DNA from: Chloranthus sessilifolius
Taxonomy: Eukaryota; Streptophyta; Magnoliopsida; Chloranthales; Chloranthaceae
Reading direction: 5' to 3'
Assembly: GCA_021018995.1 (NCBI GenBank)
Contig: CM037588.1
Location: 95,330,765-95,394,764 of the forward strand
DNA: 64,000 bases
A model generated the notes under the pieces. It was not told the origin of the DNA and did no database searches. It was given only the letters and a program-made list of their open reading frames with translations. A program made the position numbers and the translations under genes. The stretch's first letter is position 1; each line of letters begins with the position of its first letter. This document shows positions 20,583-32,678 of this stretch, piece by piece.

Positions 20583-22293
20583 AACTTCTCAATGAGACAG
20601 TTAACAAAAGTGCATTATTATCAAGTGAGCAGTCAAGAAACAGAGTTAGTTCACCCTTGAATCAGTAAGAATATAAGAAATTCAAACACCTTGGCTACAT
20701 AGAAATTTAAACAGTATAAGCTTCTCATGAAAGCACAGCATTTCCAATTAGTTTACACCAGAGACACTACACAGGTGTGTCAACATTGAGCTCATCACTG
20801 GATCAAAAATTAGGTTGTAGATCATACTTAATGCATTCAATATCAGACCCAAAACTCTCCAGGGCATACTCTCATGAGGAACTATTGAGGGTTTCATTTT
20901 CTCACAAGCTCAAGAGCAGTTACATCCCCCAAATGGGTCTGTAAGCATGAGCATAGGCATAGCTCTGAAGTTCTGGCATCATTGACAGATCCTCACCATA
21001 GATTGGATAACTCTTTATCTCCACATGACAGCTCACTCAACTTTGGATCGCAAGGGCTTTAACTGGGTTGTAATGTGGCTTATGGAGTGGGGTTAAAAAG
21101 AATGGAAGGTTGAAAAGGGGTGCCAAATTGAGAAATCAGTAGGTGAAGGAGGTGATTCATGACTTCACCTTCTTTAATTCAGCTCCTTTCATCTTCTTTG
21201 AGGTTTTCAGATTTGAAGTGATCAGTTTCTCTTCTTGATTTTGATTTTCCCAATGAAAGTTCCCTCTTGACTCCTCTCTTACTCCTCTTCATTATTATTT
21301 TTGTTTATTTTTTATGCATTTTTCTTCTTTTTAGTTTTTTTTTGCTTTTCTGAAATGCCACCATTTTCTCAGTTACCATACTGTCAGAATTTTGAGATAC
21401 TTTTTCTCCATTCACCTAGTGTTGACCATAGCTAGTCCATCTTCAACTCTTTCTCCTTTACCTTCTGAATTCTCAGAGTGAGGGTAAGGTTAAATCAGAT
21501 ACATAGGTTCAGGTGCAAGTACTAAGGTGTATTTTTGAAGAAATTTAGGATTTAAAGCTCAAAGGGGGTATGGACAAGGGCAGTTGCTTCAGGTTGGTCT
21601 ATTTAGGCTCAAACTGTCCAAGAGAAGGCCTTGATCCTTTCCTAAGTCTCATGAGTGCTGTCAGTTGTTTCAACTTGGAGTTGCCTAACTTCTAGTGAGC
21701 ACAGTGACTAAACCAGTCCTTAGAGCTAGAAGAATTTTGCCTTAGTCACTTCTCAAGGAAATTTTTTTTTTTGTATAGGCCCAAATCTTACTGGTTATGG
21801 TCTTCCTTTGAATTCTTAAGTATGTCCTTACCTTTTTCTCTCTCTAATGATTCCCTAAGTGCTAATACAAGTGAGTTTCCTTGGTGATCTCATCATGGAA
21901 ATGTGAAATTTTAAAAGTTTGTAGTGCCTAAAGTTCTGGCAAAAGTTTAAATTCCTTCTTCACGTGGTTCCATTTCCATATTACTCACAAGATTCTGCTG
22001 CACTTAGGTTAACTATTCCATTGGCAGGATCTGCCTGCCACACCCCCAAACCTATGAGGAGCAGTGTCCTCACTGGTTCAAAGGTGGGTGTGTAGCAGAT
22101 TTATTAATGGCAAAATAAAAGGAAATAACATGGAGCAAAACATGGAGCAAAACAAACACAAGACAAAGACAAATAGTAATGACAAAAGAAGAAGATCTAT
22201 TATAAGAGAGAAATGTACAAAATGAAAAATAATAGGAGAAAAAGAAAATGCAGAAACAAGAAAATCCTAGGTACAAGCTAATCGGAGCCTGAA
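20583..22293 (-). other. Noncoding 3' region of element D with second polypurine-like tract
   Basis: No ORF of note over about 1.7 kb. At 22039-22052 the minus strand reads GGTTTGGGGGTGTG, nearly the same as the true polypurine tract, preceded by GAGGACACTGCTCC. It lies about 240 bp beyond the ORFX stop. The rest shows only T-rich runs (21290-21350). Confidence 0.6.
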
Positions 22294-25200
22294 TCAAAAC
22301 CAGTCCCAACCCATCTTCTTGGCCTGCTCTCGAAGGAGAGCCTCTTCCTCTTTTTTCTTTCGTTCCCTCTCTTCCTTTCTTTGGGATACAGTTTTGGGCA
22401 TGGTTGGAGCTTTTAGTGCCCTCATCCTCATTTTGGGGGCCTTTGGTTCAGGGGGAATCACTGGGGATTTGTCTGTGGTTTGCTCAGGTGATTTGATAGG
22501 ACTTTTTCCTTTGGGACTCTTCCCTTTTGGGCCCTTCCCTTTTGGGCCTTGCCCTTGCTGAATCTGAGGGGGAATAAGAGGAGATTTTGCTTTTTCTAGC
22601 TCAGGAGGGACTACTGGGATCTTGCCTTTATCTTGCTGGTTCAGTGGTGGTGCCTCCTCAAACTGGGTAGATTATTCTTTTCCAATTTTTAGAGAGGCAG
22701 CTGTGTGAGTAGTCCGCTTAGCTGTAACTTTCCTTCTCTGAGGATAAGTTTGCTCAGTAGGGTCTGATGAAGGAGGAGCAATAGGACTTTTAGCATTGGG
22801 ATCTATAGGTGGTGCAGAGTCAGACTCTGAACCAGAGGGAAAAAGAAAAGTGGGATCCAATCTAAGGGCTGCAGCAGCCTTTCTGCGTTCATCTTTGGAA
22901 AGTAACCGACCATGGGGGTCATCCTGAGTAGAAGCTCTAGTGGCCTTTGGTGGTGGGGATGGAGGTGCAGGCTTTTTCCCTTTTTGGGCAGCAGTGGCTC
23001 TTTTGGAGGGAGAAGGTTTCTTGGAAGGAGCCCTTTTTCTCTTGGGTGCAGGAGATTTAGCAAGGGGAGTCACTGGAGTAGGAGGTGGTGGAGGTACTTG
23101 AGTAGGAGGTGGAGGAGGAGGAGATGTAGATGTAGGAGCAGTGGGAATGGAAGAAGATGGTCCGGGGTGTGTGGAAGGTGGAGCCTCAAGGGGTGCTGTA
23201 GCAAGAGGGGTGGCCTGAATTGGTTATCCTAATAGAGATGCAATCCTTTTTTGCAAAATTTCAATCTGCTTTTCTGCATGGAGGAGGGGTGGCCTGAATT
23301 GGTTGTCCTAATAGAGATGCAATCCTTTTTTGCAAAATTTGAATCTGCTTTTCTGCATGGAGGAGTTTGGCATCAGAAAGCCCGTTAGTGAGCCTGTGGA
23401 TCTCCTGAGCATTGTTAAGTTTCTTTTCATACATCCAGGCTCTCTTTTGCTCCAGTTCGGCATTGGCTTTCTCCATCTCCTCATTCAGTTTGTAGTAAGT
23501 TGCCGCAGCCTTTTGCTCATTGAGGGTCTCCAAAATTGTCTCCCACCCCTTTGAAATATCTCGCAGCTGCTGTCTGTGAGCAAGCTTCAAGTCACTCAAT
23601 TTTTGTAGCCAAGGAGATTCAATAGATTGTCGAAGTTGTGCCATTCCCCTGAGAACATCCCTCTTGATGTAGGCATTGTCCCTCATGGCATGGAGGAGGG
23701 TGAAGTAAGGAGGGGTGTAATAGGAATGCCTTGGTAGGATAGGTTGAAAGAGAGTGGAAGCAATAGAAGGTGATGGGTCCTGGAGGGGTGGAGTAATGGT
23801 GGTAGGGAGGACATTCACATGTGGGGGCTGGGCAAAAAGTTCTGGGTCTGTTTGAGTCAAGTTGTCAGAGAATCTAGGAGGAGGTAATATGAGAGGTGGA
23901 ATGGAGGGCATGGGTGGAAAAGAAAATGAAGTGGATGCAGTGGAAGTGGGTGGAGCTAAGGAAGGGTAATAGGGGATAGTGAATGGGATGAAAGGAACTG
24001 GTGGGGCCAAAAGTGTGTGTGGGTGGATGGAAAATGTGGATGGAAAAGGAATGGGGTCTGTTTGGGTGGAAGTGTTGGTAAATTGTGGTGGAGGTAATAT
24101 TAGTGGGGGAAGGATAGGTAGAGTGGGGAAGGAGTGGTGGGGTATGGTGTCTTGGAGGGTGAGGGTTGTAGTTAAGTCAATGGGGAAAGATCTGGTTGCC
24201 TTTGTGGAGTCGAGGTGGAAGGGACCTGGATTTGTGGGGTAGGAGGTGTTTGTGCAGAGATGGGTGGCTTTGTCAATGTTTGAAGGGTGGATTTGATGTT
24301 GGTGATGTCAGTCTGCATTTGGTCTTGGGTATGTGTTGTGGTTGATAGTTGGGTCTGAATGTCATGTATTAGGGAAAGGATATGGGTAAGTGTGTCTGAG
24401 TTTGGTTGGGGTGGAGTATGAGAAGAAGAGGGAACAGGTTGGAAAGGGGAAGTAGGGGCATGATGGAAGGTTGTAAGAGGAGGAGATGGAGGGTCTGGTG
24501 AGTGATGGGGGGAAGGAAGTGGGGAATCTGGGAGAGGGATATCATGGGTTGGCATGGTGTCTAGCAATGTAGTCATGAAGGCCTGATATCCGGAAGTAGT
24601 GGTGAGATTAAAGTCAAGGTCTGTGAGTGGAGGTGAAGTAGGGATGGTTGGGATGGTGGCTGGGTCAATGTGTATGGTTGCAATGGTTATACTAAGAGTA
24701 GGATGTGTCTATGAGGGAATAGTAGAGGTTGTGGTCTTCCTTCTTAGGTAGGATATCAGGGGAGGGCTGTCAAGGTTCAGTTCAGATGATGGGGGAATTG
24801 GGGGTGTGTACTGAGGTAATGTAGGTGAAGGTAAAGGGCTGTCATGGGAGTCAATGTCCTCAATAGTACTAATCACAGGGAAACGTGAGGGTCTGGACAA
24901 GGGAGACAAAAGAGGGAAAGGGAGAGATGGAATAGGTAAAGAAACTGATGGAGGGGCAGGTGTGGTGGATGGAGGTATTGCTGCAGAATCAGTAGTGACA
25001 GGAGCTTGCACCACCTTCTTGGGAGCAGGGGTGGCCTTTGCAACAGCAGTCCCCTCTCCTTGCTCAGAAGCAACCTGAGCCTCAACCTTCTTCTTCTTCT
25101 TTTGGGGATCCATTAGACTCCTGCTGATCCCCCATTGCCTCTTTGTAAAAGTTGTAGGGGTGAGGTCAATAGTTAGCTCCCCCACTGGTATCTTGTACCC

Positions 25201-25997
25201 TCCCCTCAAGAGTTGTCTGGTGATGACCTTGCATAGGGGAGAGTGTGGAGCTTCTTTTTCAGCCCTAGCTTTATCATTATATCCTTCATGGCCTCAAAAA
25301 TCAACCAGGCAGCATTAAATCCATGGCCCAGAGAGAAGGAATAGACAACATTAGCAATTGGGGTCCTCCTCTCCTGCTGATGGCCGGCACAATAAATGTT
25401 CTTTCGTAGAACTTGATCAATGAACAGAAGTTTAGGGTCCAGGTCTCTTCTCCTGATGGAATCCCCTGTGGCCTTCAATCCTCTGGTAAGGGCCTGTGCA
25501 ATGGTATCAATGGGGGCACTCACAGGGGGGCCATATCCATAGTTGGGGTCAAAACTAGCAGGGATGCCCATCACTTCAGCAATCAACTCAGGGCTGAGTA
25601 ACATTTCAAAATTGTCAACTAACACAAGGAGGCCTGGCTGCCCACGTTGGTCTGGTCTAGCCCTAATGTGCTGGTAAAAGAGTTGCACTAGTCTAGGGTA
25701 GGCTAGTGCAGGGATAGCTTGCAGCAGGGGGGTCAAACCATCCTTGCGCATGAACTCAATGGCAGGGGCTGACAGAGGTTCCATTTCAAAGAAAGATAGG
25801 TCAAAAATAGCTTCAGGTTCCAAGGGAATGGGAGTCAGGAGCTCAGAGGGTGTAGAGTAATCAGGTGTTAGCTTAGCCACTTCCTGAACCACTTCTTTCC
25901 CTTTTTGCGGCGCCTTTGAGGACTTGACATTCTTGGGAATGGGCTCCACAGGAGCCTTATCCCTTGCTATTTTCATAGGTGCGCCCTTAGGGGCCAT
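22294..25997 (-). pseudogene. ORFX of element D, about 1,200 codons, mildly broken
   Basis: The ATG at 25997 opens MAPKGAPMKIARDKAPVEP. The conserved domain has YPRLVQLFYQHIRARP, LLSPELIAEVMGIP and LRKNIYCAGHQQERR. A one-base shift at about 25210 leads to LLRGGYKIPVGELTIDL, KKKKKKVEAQ and a long Pro/Ser/Thr-rich stretch (stop at 24709). A coiled coil follows at 23261-23700 (LEQKRAWMYEKKLNNAQEIH), then a basic tail with KRKRAPSKKPSPSKR and repeated GPKGK/SPKGK units, ending KKMGWDWF at 22294. Its N-terminal block is kin to ORFX of A, E and F. There is no signal peptide or membrane segment. The SPxK-type repeats recall DNA-binding tails, but the function is unknown. Confidence 0.8.
23206..23365. 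repeat. 79-bp tandem duplication inside ORFX of D
   Basis: The stretch with GGGTGGCCTGAATTGGTT through TTCTGCATGGAGG occurs twice head to tail at a period of 79 bases with only a couple of differences. As 79 is not a multiple of 3, it shifts the frame at the end of the coiled coil. Confidence 0.88.
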
Positions 25998-26226
25998 TGA
26001 ACTTCTCCCCTATGAGTGTGTACTTTGAAAAATGGAAAGAAAAGGTTGAGAGCCGAGTCTTACCCTACAACTTAAGGTTCTGTTCAATGTGATGCACAAA
26101 AGACCGCGAGAGCTCCTAGTAGGGGGCAACTGGTGGAGGAGGCTTTAGGAACAAATCCCCAGAATTAGATGGGGAATGATGGACGGTAAAATGGATGCTG
26201 GAGGAGAGAGATTAATGGGAGTTAGA

Positions 26227-26300
26227 GCTAGGGTTTCGCTGGCTGGAGAAGAAAGAGAAAATAGAAAAGGAAAGTAGCGCGGGGTTGGATTATATATATC
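26227..26300 (-). promoter_or_regulatory. Candidate internal promoter of ORFX in D
   Basis: Minus strand: a TATA-like GATATATATAATCC (26287-26300) overlapping the edge of the CGCGAG array, then GCGAAACCCTAGC (26226-26238, telo-box-like), about 230 bp before the ATG. Same order as in element A. Confidence 0.4.
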
Positions 26301-26490
26301 GCGAGGCTTGGCGCGGTTTAAAAATGTTTGCTCGCTAGATGGGAAGGAGTGGGTCGCGAGATTGGACTTTCATTTGGATCGCGTGAGAGAGTCCACACAG
26401 TTGTACTGAATCTCGAGACAGCTTAGCAGGATAACATCTTATGAACTACGCGAGAAGAAACCACGCCTATTTTTCAGAACCTCGCGACAG
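26277..26490. repeat. CGCGAG motif array, internal copy in D
   Basis: Copies include GCGCGG (26277), TCGCGAGGC (26299), GGCGCGG (26310), GTCGCGAGA (26353), ATCGCGTGAG (26378), ACGCGAGAAG (26448) and CTCGCGACAG (26481). Same motif as the LTR array at 19660-20220; surrounding bases are otherwise unlike. Confidence 0.75.
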
Positions 26491-26930
26491 CTAAAACAGA
26501 GACAAGGATCACACACCCATTAGTCTGTCATTTTCCTTTGTTTTGTGGGTGGATTCTCTTATATACTCTCATCCAGGGACACCCTTAGTCATTCTAAACA
26601 GGACTCTCCATATGCGTTCCCAACATTTAAGCATGCAATTACTCAAAAAGCATTTAATCAAAACCTCATATCCAAAAAAAAGCGTTCTCATTATCAAAAC
26701 AGTATAATCATCATTCATTCACTCAAAATCATCAATTCAAAGGGGACAAGAAGCAAAGTAGGCAGAAGAATTTTTAGGTCATATACACTCAAACTCTGAC
26801 AAGATCACTAGAAATTCCTATAACAGAAAAAAAACTAACCATACTAAAATACATAACATACACAATGCACAGTTCTGTGAATCAATTTAATGAAAGTTCC
26901 CCCTACCCCTCAAGGTTTGAGGATCCTTCA
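26491..26930. other. Spacer between gag and the motif array of D
   Basis: About 440 bases, A-rich on the plus strand, no convincing ORF. In autonomous Athila-type elements pol would follow gag here; nothing of pol is visible. Confidence 0.55.
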
Positions 26931-28282
26931 CCAATCTAAAATTGGCCCTTGGGATTAACCACTGGCTGACTGGGCAACCTCCCCTCCTCTCTTTTAGCTA
27001 AGTCATTCGCTAGTTGGCCAATCTGCTCTTCCATCTTCTTTATGCTCTGACCATGAGAATTCACAGTCTGAGCCACGGACCCCAGGTTTTGCAGTGAGGT
27101 CAAGACCTGGTCCTCGAAAGAAGTATTTCTGGGTTGAGATGGGGGTAAGACCAATTGCTTTTATTGCTGATGGGGTTGTTGCTGGTGTTGGAAATTAGAC
27201 CTAGGGGCATATCCCTGATTGAACTGCTGTTGTGGCCTTTGGGGCTGCATATAATTGTCTTGCCTCTACCTCAGATTTGGGTGGTCTCTCCATTGGTAAC
27301 CAGCATTTTGGTGCTGGTATCCAAATGGTTGTTTGTTGTAGCCACCAGATTGTTGTTGGCCAAAAGATTGTGCAGCAGTAGCATGTTCCAATACCAATTT
27401 AGGATATTGCCCTACAGATGGACATTCCTCTACTGTGTGTTGTGAGGACTGGCATATCAGACATGCCTCCACCACTTGAGCAGCCCTTCTGTGTTGCATC
27501 ACAGTCAGTAATTTGTCAAACTTCACTGAGAGGTTTGCCATCTGTAGCTACAGGTCATTATTCCCAGACACCTCATAAACTTTTCCTCTTGACAATGCAG
27601 CAGGCTCCACTTTTGACACAGACTCCTGATTAGTTCTTGCCAGGGATATCTTTTATAAAGCATTTTCACTGATTACTTCAAACAATTCCCATGCCTCATC
27701 AACAGTCTCGTGCATGTGGGTTCCACCACAAGAGGCATCAACCATATCTCTATTTTTCTCATCAATCCCATTGTAGAAGCTTTGTACAAGCTGCCAGTCT
27801 GGGATCTTGTGGTGGGGGCATTGTTTGAGCATTTCCTTAAACCTATCCTAGGCTTGATTAAAATCCTCAGTTGGGGATTGGCCAAAAGCAAGAATTTCCT
27901 TCCTCAACTAGCTAGTTTTGGTCTCAGGGAAGAACTTTATCAGGAACTTGGTCTGTAGGTCTTTCCACGAAGTGATGCCATTGTTGGGAAGAGTAGACAA
28001 CCAGGTACTAGCCCTATCCTTCAGAGAGAAGGGAAAGATCCTGAGTCTAGTGGCCTCTGGTCTCAAACCAACGATATTGAATGTGGTGCACAAGGCCAAG
28101 AACTGGTCAATGTGCTTGTAAGGATCTTCCTTGCTAAGCCCATGGAAAGAGGGCAGCATCTGGATGATTGAAGTTTTAATCTCATAGTTCCCTTGAACAT
28201 CAAGGAATTGATTGCTAAATGGAGAGTTATAGTCATCCGGAGCATTCAACTCCTTGAGAGTTTTGGGTTGTTCTTCACCCAT
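26931..28282 (-). pseudogene. Gag of element D (Athila type)
   Basis: Structural protein. The ATG at 28282 (MGEEQPKTLKELNAPDD) leads to IIQMLPSFHGLSKEDPYKHI, LRIFPFSLKDRASTWLSTLP and TKFLIKFFPETKTS. Stops and shifts follow at 27540-27910. The nucleocapsid at 27266-27541 keeps one intact CCHC knuckle, CLICQSSQHTVEEC, followed by a Gln/Tyr-rich run. The end (26936-27154) has KKMEEQIGQLANDLAKREEG and NPKGQF, the usual end of Athila-type gags where pol would begin. Confidence 0.9.
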
Positions 28283-28721
28283 GGCTACTGTCTCAGATTC
28301 AATTGGGGGCTACTGTGGTGTGCCTGTTCCTTCTAAGCCTTCTACCCCTTTCTAGCTCAGGGTTGAAAGGCTCTAAAGTAGGACTAAGAGATCTCCTACC
28401 TAGCATACAAACACACCACCAGCAGGGATAACTCCTTGCAAGCACATTACACTTAACTCAAAAAATTTATCTAACAAATTTATAGCTATTTAAGAAAACA
28501 TAAATTTACAACTATCCTAAATAACTGCTATGGAATTTTCAAAGAAACTAGATTGAGTTTTAAAGGTTAGAGAATTGCAAACAGAGGTAGCTAATCTCCA
28601 AATGCAGTCCACTGTCCTTCTCTGCAAGAAAGATTCAAAATTACATCAATGAGATCAATTATTCTGACTACAAAGAATACTAAAAATACAAAAACTAAGG
28701 GTCTACTAATAGATCATCTTA
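28283..28721 (-). other. Untranslated leader of element D
   Basis: About 440 bases between primer site and gag start with no domain or clear ORF; the position suggests packaging or translation signals, none identified. Confidence 0.5.
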
Positions 28722-28739
28722 TCCCCGGCAGCGGCACCA
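28722..28739 (-). other. Primer-binding site of element D
   Basis: The minus strand reads TGGTGCCGCTGCCGGGGA, differing by a few bases from the Asp-type site TGGCGCCGTTGTCGGGGA seen in F. It lies 6 nt inside the LTR. Confidence 0.88.
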
Positions 28740-28745
28740 AAAACT

Positions 28746-31120
28746 TGTTGCTATTTCCAGTGTGCTTACTTTATTTGTTGGTGGTAAAAGCAATTTAAAA
28801 TCAAAGTAAAACAGGGGATGGAGTCAGCACAACTGAGAAATCCTAGACCTGCAAGATACAGGATCCATTGTAGCAAGTTTTGATAAGTAAGAGTTTGTCC
28901 CACAGGGAAAAGGTGATCTACGGCTCCAAGGGAGCCATCTCTAGTAGTCCCTCTAGATCTGACTACAAATCTGGCAGTTTAGGGTCACTTATTCTAAATA
29001 TCCTAAGGTAGCCTAATGAATTAACTACAGAAAGGGTTGAGAAGATGGATGGAGTGTGGGAAAATAATACAAAAGGGTGAGAAGTATGCTATTGGGTCTA
29101 GATCAGAGGAGTTTTGTAACTCTGATTCAGATATGATGTTATAGAAATCCTGTCCAATGGCTACATTATTACCACTGAGGAGAAAGAATCCAACCCATCT
29201 CTGTGCCATGATCCAATCCCTTAAGGTTATAACCTGTCCACTTAAATGGTCACAGACTATCCCATAGGGGAATCACAATCCAGATATGGGTCAAAACAAG
29301 TTAATCATTATAGGCACTACTTCATCATGGCTACAAGCTAAAGAATCCATAGGGAACCTCAACCTCTAAAGCTCTATGTGTGGGGCTAGGGCTGTATAGG
29401 ACCATGTTATCCCAGACACAGAACCAGCAAGGGATTGAGTACAACCTTCGATCTAGCTGTCCATTGCTTGAGTGGGACTAAAATGGTCCAGTCACAAGCC
29501 TGCAATCTCCATAACCAGATTAGATCTAACATCTGATGGCGGGTCTATACAAATATAGGGGAGTCTGCCTCTGTACAATCTCCCACAAGGCTACAAGCAC
29601 ATGTGCAGAGAAGAAGAATTCATCTTGGATCCTACGGATTGGCTTCACCCTAAGGCTATAGCCTTTCCACTTGAATGGTCACAAACTATCCCAGAGGCTA
29701 TCCTCCTCATAGAGTCTAAAATAGAACAGTAATATTGCTGCCACCACCATGGTCACAAGGCTACCAGCTCAGGCTCCCATGGGGATTTCAGATCTAGTGG
29801 GTCCTGTGGTGGGGCTAAGGCTGTATCGGACCATGATAGCCCAAACACACAGGTCACTTGGATCTGAATGGATCCTTAGAATCAGTCCTCCATTGCTTTG
29901 AATCACAGCCAAAGCAATGGCGGATCACAAGGCAGCAGCCTTGCACAGAGCAACTCTCATTCGCACACATCCCATAAAAGTACATATCCTATTACAAAAC
30001 ATCCATTAATCTAATTTCAATAAACATACATAGGCATGGTCAGCAAGTGCTGGGCCATGGAGAGAAGAAAAGGAAAAAGGAAAACTACTTACAACTACAG
30101 TAAAATAGAAAAGAAAATGATCTCAGATCCTGTATCAGGGATAAAGTCTGGACTCCTAAACCTAAACCAAGTTTGGGTTTGTATAGCAGTGGTGTGGCGG
30201 CGCATTAGTGTTAGAAAACCCTAATTTTAGCAATGCCATGTGGCCTAATAATGATCCTTTGATGCCTCGGGGTACGTGCATAGAGATTTGAGCATGGGAG
30301 TGCGTGCCCTAATCCGTGGAAATTCCCAGAAAGTCCTCTGCTTAAGCGATGAAAGGTTAAAGTTCAAAGCTTCACTAGGTAGCCATCATTTCCCAGACTC
30401 TTCACGTGGTAGCTCTATTCTTCGCGAGGATGAGTTATCATTAAAACTTCAGATGTCACGGGGTTACAGCTCCTTGATGCTTTGAGCAGTCGCAAGGTAG
30501 ATAGTTAAGCTCTCGCTGGATTGGGCTTCGCGCAGTTGGATTGCTACTTGTGAATAGCGCGAGAACTGCGCGAGCATTCCATTTCACAATAGATCTTTGC
30601 GAGACTAACTTTCGGCAGTGTTGCTTTCTTCTGAGCAGTGAGAACTACGCGAAGTTCACTTCTTAATGGAACGCGAGGATCCTCGATAGCTTTGAGGCTT
30701 TCAATCGCACGATGTGTTCTCTTGACATTTACATCCCACGGCTCATCGCGGCAACATGCGACAACTTTCTAAAGCTCTCTTAAATCAAGTGAGGTCAGCG
30801 ACCTTAAACTTTAAACTTCACGAGCCGACTCAAGGCTTCAAGTGAAGTCTTGGGAATTCGCGAGGACTATGCGAAGCATATTTCTCTGAATCCTTTAGAG
30901 CTTTGGGAAGCTGCGCGAGGCTCTTCTCAGGTCTGGATTCAGTTCTCCTTCTTCTGAGGGACTTTTGGGGTCAAAACAGGCTCCTTAGTAGGATTTATGG
31001 CCTTATTGCACTGCTGTTTATTACCTACAAAAATAGCTTAACAAACATTTATTAAAGGGCTAAGGGTCGAATCACAGGTTAAGTTAAGGGGTGAAAAGTG
31101 GTACTTTTCAGGTCTTAATA
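28746..31120 (-). repeat. 5' LTR of element D (2,375 bp)
   Basis: Starts TGTTGCTATTTCC and ends TCTTAATA, so the usual terminal CA has become TA. It carries the same modules as the 3' LTR, with a more decayed CGCGAG array (30420-30930) and a damaged TATA box. Confidence 0.9.
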
Positions 31121-32678
31121 GGCGTCTTTCAGTGCCCCCATCAGAGCTTGGAAGTGGGGTGGAGACATCATTAGTATGTCCCAGATGGTGATGTGGGTCA
31201 GAGTTCGCCTCAATTGAATTTTTAGCGCATACTCCCGACTCATCTTTTCCAACGAGTGCACCGCTGTAGGTTCTCTTCTTTCTTCTGGCTGGGTTGGCAT
31301 TGGTACCTCGGGCTGTTTAGAGATTCTGCATGACCGGGTGATAAATTCAACTGCACCTTCTCTGTTGTCGCCTGTGTTGGCTTCAATTTGGTTGTAGTTG
31401 AACGGAACCTGATAGGGATCATATGTTGGTCCGAGAGTTTGGCATGGGACAGATAGAAGTGTCAGATATGATTGTATTGGTGGGGCTGGTGTGGTGATGT
31501 TGGGTCAGATATGGTTGCATGGTGTTGGAGATGGAGGTGAATGGACTGATGATGGTGTGGAAAATTTGGGCCAACTGTGGTTGGTGGGAGTTGATTTCGA
31601 CTGTGGGGAAAAATCGGGCACCATGTAATTGACGGGGGTTGGTGTCAAAAATGGATGGAACAGTGGGGATGAGGCCCAATTGAGCTGAATGTGGCTAACA
31701 AGCGTGGGTGCCAGGAAATATAGCCTTAAATCTCAAGGGGCCACCTGGGGTGTTGGGCTTGAAAAATAATCGACTAAGCTTAATGGCTCGATCACCCCTA
31801 TGGTCTCATTCTCATGACACTGCTGCCCGAGTACCGTGAATTTCCTTCCCTTAGTGATGGATTCAGAGGGATCAACTTCTTTCATCTCTTCCTCCAACAT
31901 GTCAGTGGTGGCCCTTGGGCTCATTCTTCCTTGTAGGTGTGGCAGCAATGGTGCTTGCAAAATATTGGTGTGTTGATTGGCATGAGAAGCCGCAGGAGGA
32001 ATGAGCTTCCCCTCCTCAATGAGGTCTTGTATCGCATGCTTTAGAGGGAAGCATTGATCGGTTGGGTGATCTGGTCCCTGGTGGAAATTGAAGTGTATAT
32101 TTGGACCATAATTTCTCGAGATTGGATTCTGTGGAGGTCATGGTTGAAGCTGAGTGACCAAACCCTTCTCGATCAGTAAAGGGAAGAGGACATGTAGGGA
32201 TTTTCCTAAAGGAGTGAATACTCGATTAAATCGGGCCCTTTTCTGTTCGGGAGTCATTTGTGCCCATGAACCATTGCCAGGTCTCTGTGTTGGGCCTGCC
32301 TGTGCCAAGGTGTATGCTGGGGCTTCTTGTGCTGCCCTAAATTGGAATGGTACCATGATAGTTGTGGGTTGTGATGACATTATTGCTTGGATTTCAGTCC
32401 CTATGGTTTATTTAATCGGTCCTATTGCTTGGATTTCAGTCCCTATGGTTTTCTAATTTCTCTGCTCTGCGAACTTGCGGCCCCCACTGGCTACAGGTTT
32501 ATTTAAACGGCCCTCTCTTAGCATCATCATAGCGGTTGGCGTTTCTGACTAGATCGGCAGAACTTGCCTACTATTGGTACACGAGGAAATTCAAGATAAC
32601 AGGTAATGCTATTTTTGAGATCATCTCGATTTGTTCTTCATCGGGGATTCGATTTCTCACTTGGGCTGTTAGGGCCCT
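31121..32678 (-). pseudogene. Element C, piece 2: gag C-terminus to protease
   Basis: Read from 32678 downward: RNRIPDEEQIEMISK, then after stops the linker MSSQPTTIMVPFQFRAAQEA and TPEQKRARFNRVFTPLGKSL. A nucleocapsid-like FNFHQGPDHPTDQCFPLKHA then AIQDLIEEGKL follows, where the first Cys of the usual Tat-type CxFH motif is lost. A long Pro-rich stretch leads to MSREYALKIQLRRTLTHITI and FQALMGALKDA, which runs into the protease across element D. It is flanked by the target duplications of D (31121-31125) and E (32674-32678). Confidence 0.88.
32381..32451. repeat. 42-bp period duplication in gag of C
   Basis: TATTGCTTGGATTTCAGTCC (then CTATGGTTT) occurs at 32381 and 32423; the period is 14 codons, so the frame is kept. 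Confidence 0.85.

Larger units (their letters stand above)
17995..31120 (-). mobile_element. Element D: Athila-like, pol-less LTR retrotransposon with ORFX
   Basis: Two LTRs (17995-20398 and 28746-31120), an Asp-type primer site, a gag and a very long ORFX; no protease, RT or integrase motif is present. By eye only about 7 of 190 aligned LTR bases differ, the lowest of the four pairs I sampled. The target duplication is AGCGT/GGCGT (17990-17994, 31121-31125). It splits the gag-pro of element C. Confidence 0.9.

Noticed and set aside
22321-24242. Long plus-strand frames over the D ORFX
   Set aside because: They are shadows of the minus-strand Pro/Ser-rich and basic coding sequence.
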